Source of the DNA: Methanomicrobiales archaeon
GTDB lineage: Archaea > Halobacteriota > Methanomicrobia > Methanomicrobiales > JACTUA01
DNA: 64,000 nt
Assembly: GCA_029907705.1 (NCBI GenBank)
Contig: JARYLJ010000003.1
Span: 1 to 64,000 of the forward strand
Direction of reading: 5' to 3'
Part shown: positions 61,571-64,000 of the stretch, piece after piece
Layout of the letters: the number at the start of each line of letters is the position of its first letter
Numbering within the stretch: position 1 is the stretch's first letter
Notes under the pieces: model-generated
Seen by the model: only the letters and a program-made list of their open reading frames with translations
Database searches by the model: none
Told to the model about the DNA's origin: nothing
Position numbers and translations under genes: made by a program

Positions 61571-61990
61571 TCTAAAGTTGCTCATGATGCGCGCCCTGAT
61601 CATCTCCTTCGGATACGCGCCGATCACCCTGTCGACGAGCCGGCCGTTCGCAAAGAGGAGGAGCGTTGGTATGGCGGAGATGCCGAACTGACCGGCGATT
61701 TGAGGATTTTCGTCCGTATTGCACTTCCCGAACGCCACTCTTCCCCTGAATTCGGATGCGAGTTCCTCGACGATGGGCGATATGGTCCTGCAGGGGCCGC
61801 ACCATTCTGCCCAGAAATCCAGGAGTACAAACCGATTCTCTTTGAGAATCTCGGAAAAATTACTTCCATTCACCACGATGACGTCAGGCTTTTTCTTCGT
61901 CTCCATCGCCTTCATCATCTCCTGCAACCGCTTCTCCCTCAATTGCCGGAGTTCGTCGTCCATATGGATCAGCTCTCCCTCTTCGGTCAT
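61559..61990 (-). CDS. Thioredoxin with N-terminal DNA-binding-like helix
   Basis: VLLDFWAEWCGPCRTISPIVEELA; FGISAIPTLLLFANGRLVDRVIGAYPK. Confidence 0.93.
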   Translation of the reverse strand: MTEEGELIHMDDELRQLREKRLQEMMKAMETKKKPDVIVVNGSNFSEILKENRFVLLDFWAEWCGPCRTISPIVEELASEFRGRVAFGKCNTDENPQIAGQFGISAIPTLLLFANGRLVDRVIGAYPKEMIRARIMSNFRLKG

Positions 61991-62058
61991 TAAAATGAGA
62001 TATGTGCTGGCTGGGGCAAACTATAATACCCAATAATGGAAAAATATACCGCTTGCAC

Positions 62059-62133
62059 AGCGAGGTGGGGTAGTCAGGACATCCCGACGGGCTCATAACC
62101 CGTAGATCGATGGTTCAAATCCATCCCTCGCTA
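62059..62133 (+). tRNA. tRNA-Met(CAU), initiator-like
   Basis: agcgagg/cctcgct acceptor with A1-U72, anticodon arm gggctcataaccc (three G-C pairs), T-loop ggttcaaatcc. Confidence 0.93.
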
Positions 62134-62143
62134 TACATTCTAT

Positions 62144-62821
62144 TTACGTCTTTCTCGCTGCGATGACAGTGAAGGTCCTGTTTTTATATATGGTGTCGAT
62201 CTCTGTAAAACCGCTCTCTTTGAGCCACTGAAGCTGAAGGGATAGTCTGTCATTCCTGTCCAGCTCGTCCCTCCTCCTGCAGATCTCCGCCCTCTCTGCG
62301 TCGGTGAGCGGGCCTTTCTCGAGGAAATCGTTCCAATACTGAAGATACATACGTTCGAAGAACTCTGTCTCACCTCTCGTTTGATCAGCATTGACGAACA
62401 TCCCCCCTTTTACAAGCGATCGGTAAATCCGCACGAAGAGATCCCTCTTCTTCTCCGGCGCAAGATGATGGATCGAGAGGGCAGAACAGACGAGATCGTA
62501 CGGACCTCCGAGAGGACATCGGCTGTAATCAGCAGTGATGTAGCGGATACTGCCTGCATCGGCGAGGCGCCTTCTCGCCACATCCAGCATCCTCTCCGAG
62601 AGATCGATCAGTGCGATCTCTGCATCCGGATACTTCTGCAGCAGGTGTGCGCTCAAAAGGCCGGTGCCGGCCCCGAGATCGAGGATGGCGGGGGCCTTCT
62701 TCTCCGATGAAGCCGCGGAGACCGCCGCTTCATAGAAGTCACGGAGATGCGGTATCACATGTTCCCGCTGTGCATCGTACTCCCGCGCTCCCCGATCGAA
62801 CGCCTCCCATACGTCTTTCAT
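62144..62821 (-). CDS. SAM-dependent class I methyltransferase
   Basis: ILDLGAGTGLLSAHLLQKYPDAEIALIDLSERML; start ATG 62821 (MKDVWEAFDRGAREYD). Confidence 0.88.
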   Translation of the reverse strand: MKDVWEAFDRGAREYDAQREHVIPHLRDFYEAAVSAASSEKKAPAILDLGAGTGLLSAHLLQKYPDAEIALIDLSERMLDVARRRLADAGSIRYITADYSRCPLGGPYDLVCSALSIHHLAPEKKRDLFVRIYRSLVKGGMFVNADQTRGETEFFERMYLQYWNDFLEKGPLTDAERAEICRRRDELDRNDRLSLQLQWLKESGFTEIDTIYKNRTFTVIAARKT

Positions 62822-62826
62822 ATCGT

Positions 62827-64000
62827 TCAGGCGCCCTTCGCCTCGAGCAGCTTTGTCTGATATGTCCCCCCGACGATATCCACACTCCTCTGTGCGCACG
62901 ATTCGCCCTCGATTTGAACCGGATAGTGGCTGGTGAGGCAGCCCGTGCAGAGATCCTCGATTTGGATCCCGATCGCATCGACGAGCGCCGCCAGTGAGAT
63001 GTGGTGGAGGGTGGTGGCGGCAATATGCTCCCGCACCTTCTCCACCCCCTTGTCGCTCGCGATCAGCTCTTCCCTCGTCGGCATATCCACACCCAGATAG
63101 CAGGGGGCAATGATCGGGGGAGAGCCTATCCTGACATGCACCTCAGAGGCACCTTCCTCCTTCATGAGATTCACGATCCTGCCTGATGTCGTGCCTCTCA
63201 CGATACTGTCATCCACAAGTACGACCGAACGTCCTCTGATATGCTGCTTGATCGGATTCAGTTTGATCCTGACCGCCATCTCCCTCTCCCTCTGGGAGCT
63301 CTTGATGAACGTGCGGCCCATGTAACGGTTCTTCATCAGGGCCTCGAGATAAGGTATGCCGGAACGGTGAGAATATCCTATTGCAATCGAAGTCCCCGAA
63401 TCGGGCACTGGAGAGACCAGATCTGCCTTCACCTTCGCCTCTTCGTAGAGATGCTCTCCGATCCTGCGCCTCACATCGTATACAAGCTTCCCTTCGAGAA
63501 CAGAGTCTGCACGGGCAAAATAGATGAATTCAAATATGCAGTGGGCCTTTCTCTTCGCGATCGCAATCTGCCGTGATCTGATCCCCTGCGCATCGATCTG
63601 CAGGAGCTCCCCGGGTCGGACATCCCTGATCAGCTCCCCTCTGAGGGCATCCACCGCCACGCTCTCGGAGGCGACGATATATCCGCTCTCCGTCTTCCCG
63701 AGACAGAAAGGCTTGATCCCCATCGGATCCCGGAATGCATACAGGCAGCCGTCCACCATCATGACCACGGAGTAGGAGCCCTGAAGGGTCCGCATGCAAT
63801 GGACGATGCTGTCCAGCACATTACTGGAGCGTTTGAATTCCTGCACGAAGGTGCTCGCAATCACCTCCGTGTCGGAGGTGGTGGAAAATATCTCCCCGTT
63901 CGCCTCGTAATTCTCCCTCAATGCTTTTGCGTTCACCAGATTGCCGTTGTGTGCGATGGCGAAGAAATGTTCCCTGAACCTGAAGTTGAAGGGCTGGATG
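62827..64000 (-). CDS. purF: Amidophosphoribosyltransferase, 5' end outside the window
   Basis: HNGNLVNAKALRENYEANGEIF; VVLVDDSIVRGTTSGRIVNLMKEEGASEVHVRIGSPPI; frame open to the window edge. Confidence 0.95.
   Translation of the reverse strand, partial: IQPFNFRFREHFFAIAHNGNLVNAKALRENYEANGEIFSTTSDTEVIASTFVQEFKRSSNVLDSIVHCMRTLQGSYSVVMMVDGCLYAFRDPMGIKPFCLGKTESGYIVASESVAVDALRGELIRDVRPGELLQIDAQGIRSRQIAIAKRKAHCIFEFIYFARADSVLEGKLVYDVRRRIGEHLYEEAKVKADLVSPVPDSGTSIAIGYSHRSGIPYLEALMKNRYMGRTFIKSSQREREMAVRIKLNPIKQHIRGRSVVLVDDSIVRGTTSGRIVNLMKEEGASEVHVRIGSPPIIAPCYLGVDMPTREELIASDKGVEKVREHIAATTLHHISLAALVDAIGIQIEDLCTGCLTSHYPVQIEGESCAQRSVDIVGGTYQTKLLEAKGA

Overview
64 kb archaeal (methanogen-like, Methanomicrobia-type) chromosomal window. 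The backbone is two complete, paralogous A1AO ATP synthase operons on the minus strand: atpHIKECFABD at 7.9-16.3 kb and at 21.3-29.6 kb, the second continuing directly into pgk. Other core genes are BofA-like/TldE/TldD/LonB, prs-rtcA-nob1-gfcR-like, thermosome, tRNA-Ser(CGA), thioredoxin, phhB, an initiator-like tRNA-Met and purF (runs off the right edge). Accessory content: a NosD/PKD/IPT surface protein with a 278-bp tandem duplication; a HEAT-TM/HEAT-TM/Kv-channel operon; a decaying DNA-repair island (PolX remnant, LigD-type phosphoesterase, Ku and ATP-dependent ligase, the last two broken by in-frame TAG codons); an MgtA ATPase broken by one TAA; an orphan DNA methyltransferase; and a gabT/ALDH pair. 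Main second-look items: (1) the two ATP synthases differ at the A-subunit P-loop, at the c-subunit ion-site position (Gln vs Glu), in spacing around atpK, and in an extra unlisted sORF before atpH; (2) a candidate Phe-rich leader peptide plus hairpin ahead of a sodium:solute symporter; (3) a surface-protein gene whose reading frame depends on repeat copy number modulo 3; (4) an archaeal NHEJ cluster with unusual interruptions. All calls come from reading the sequence; no database search was run.
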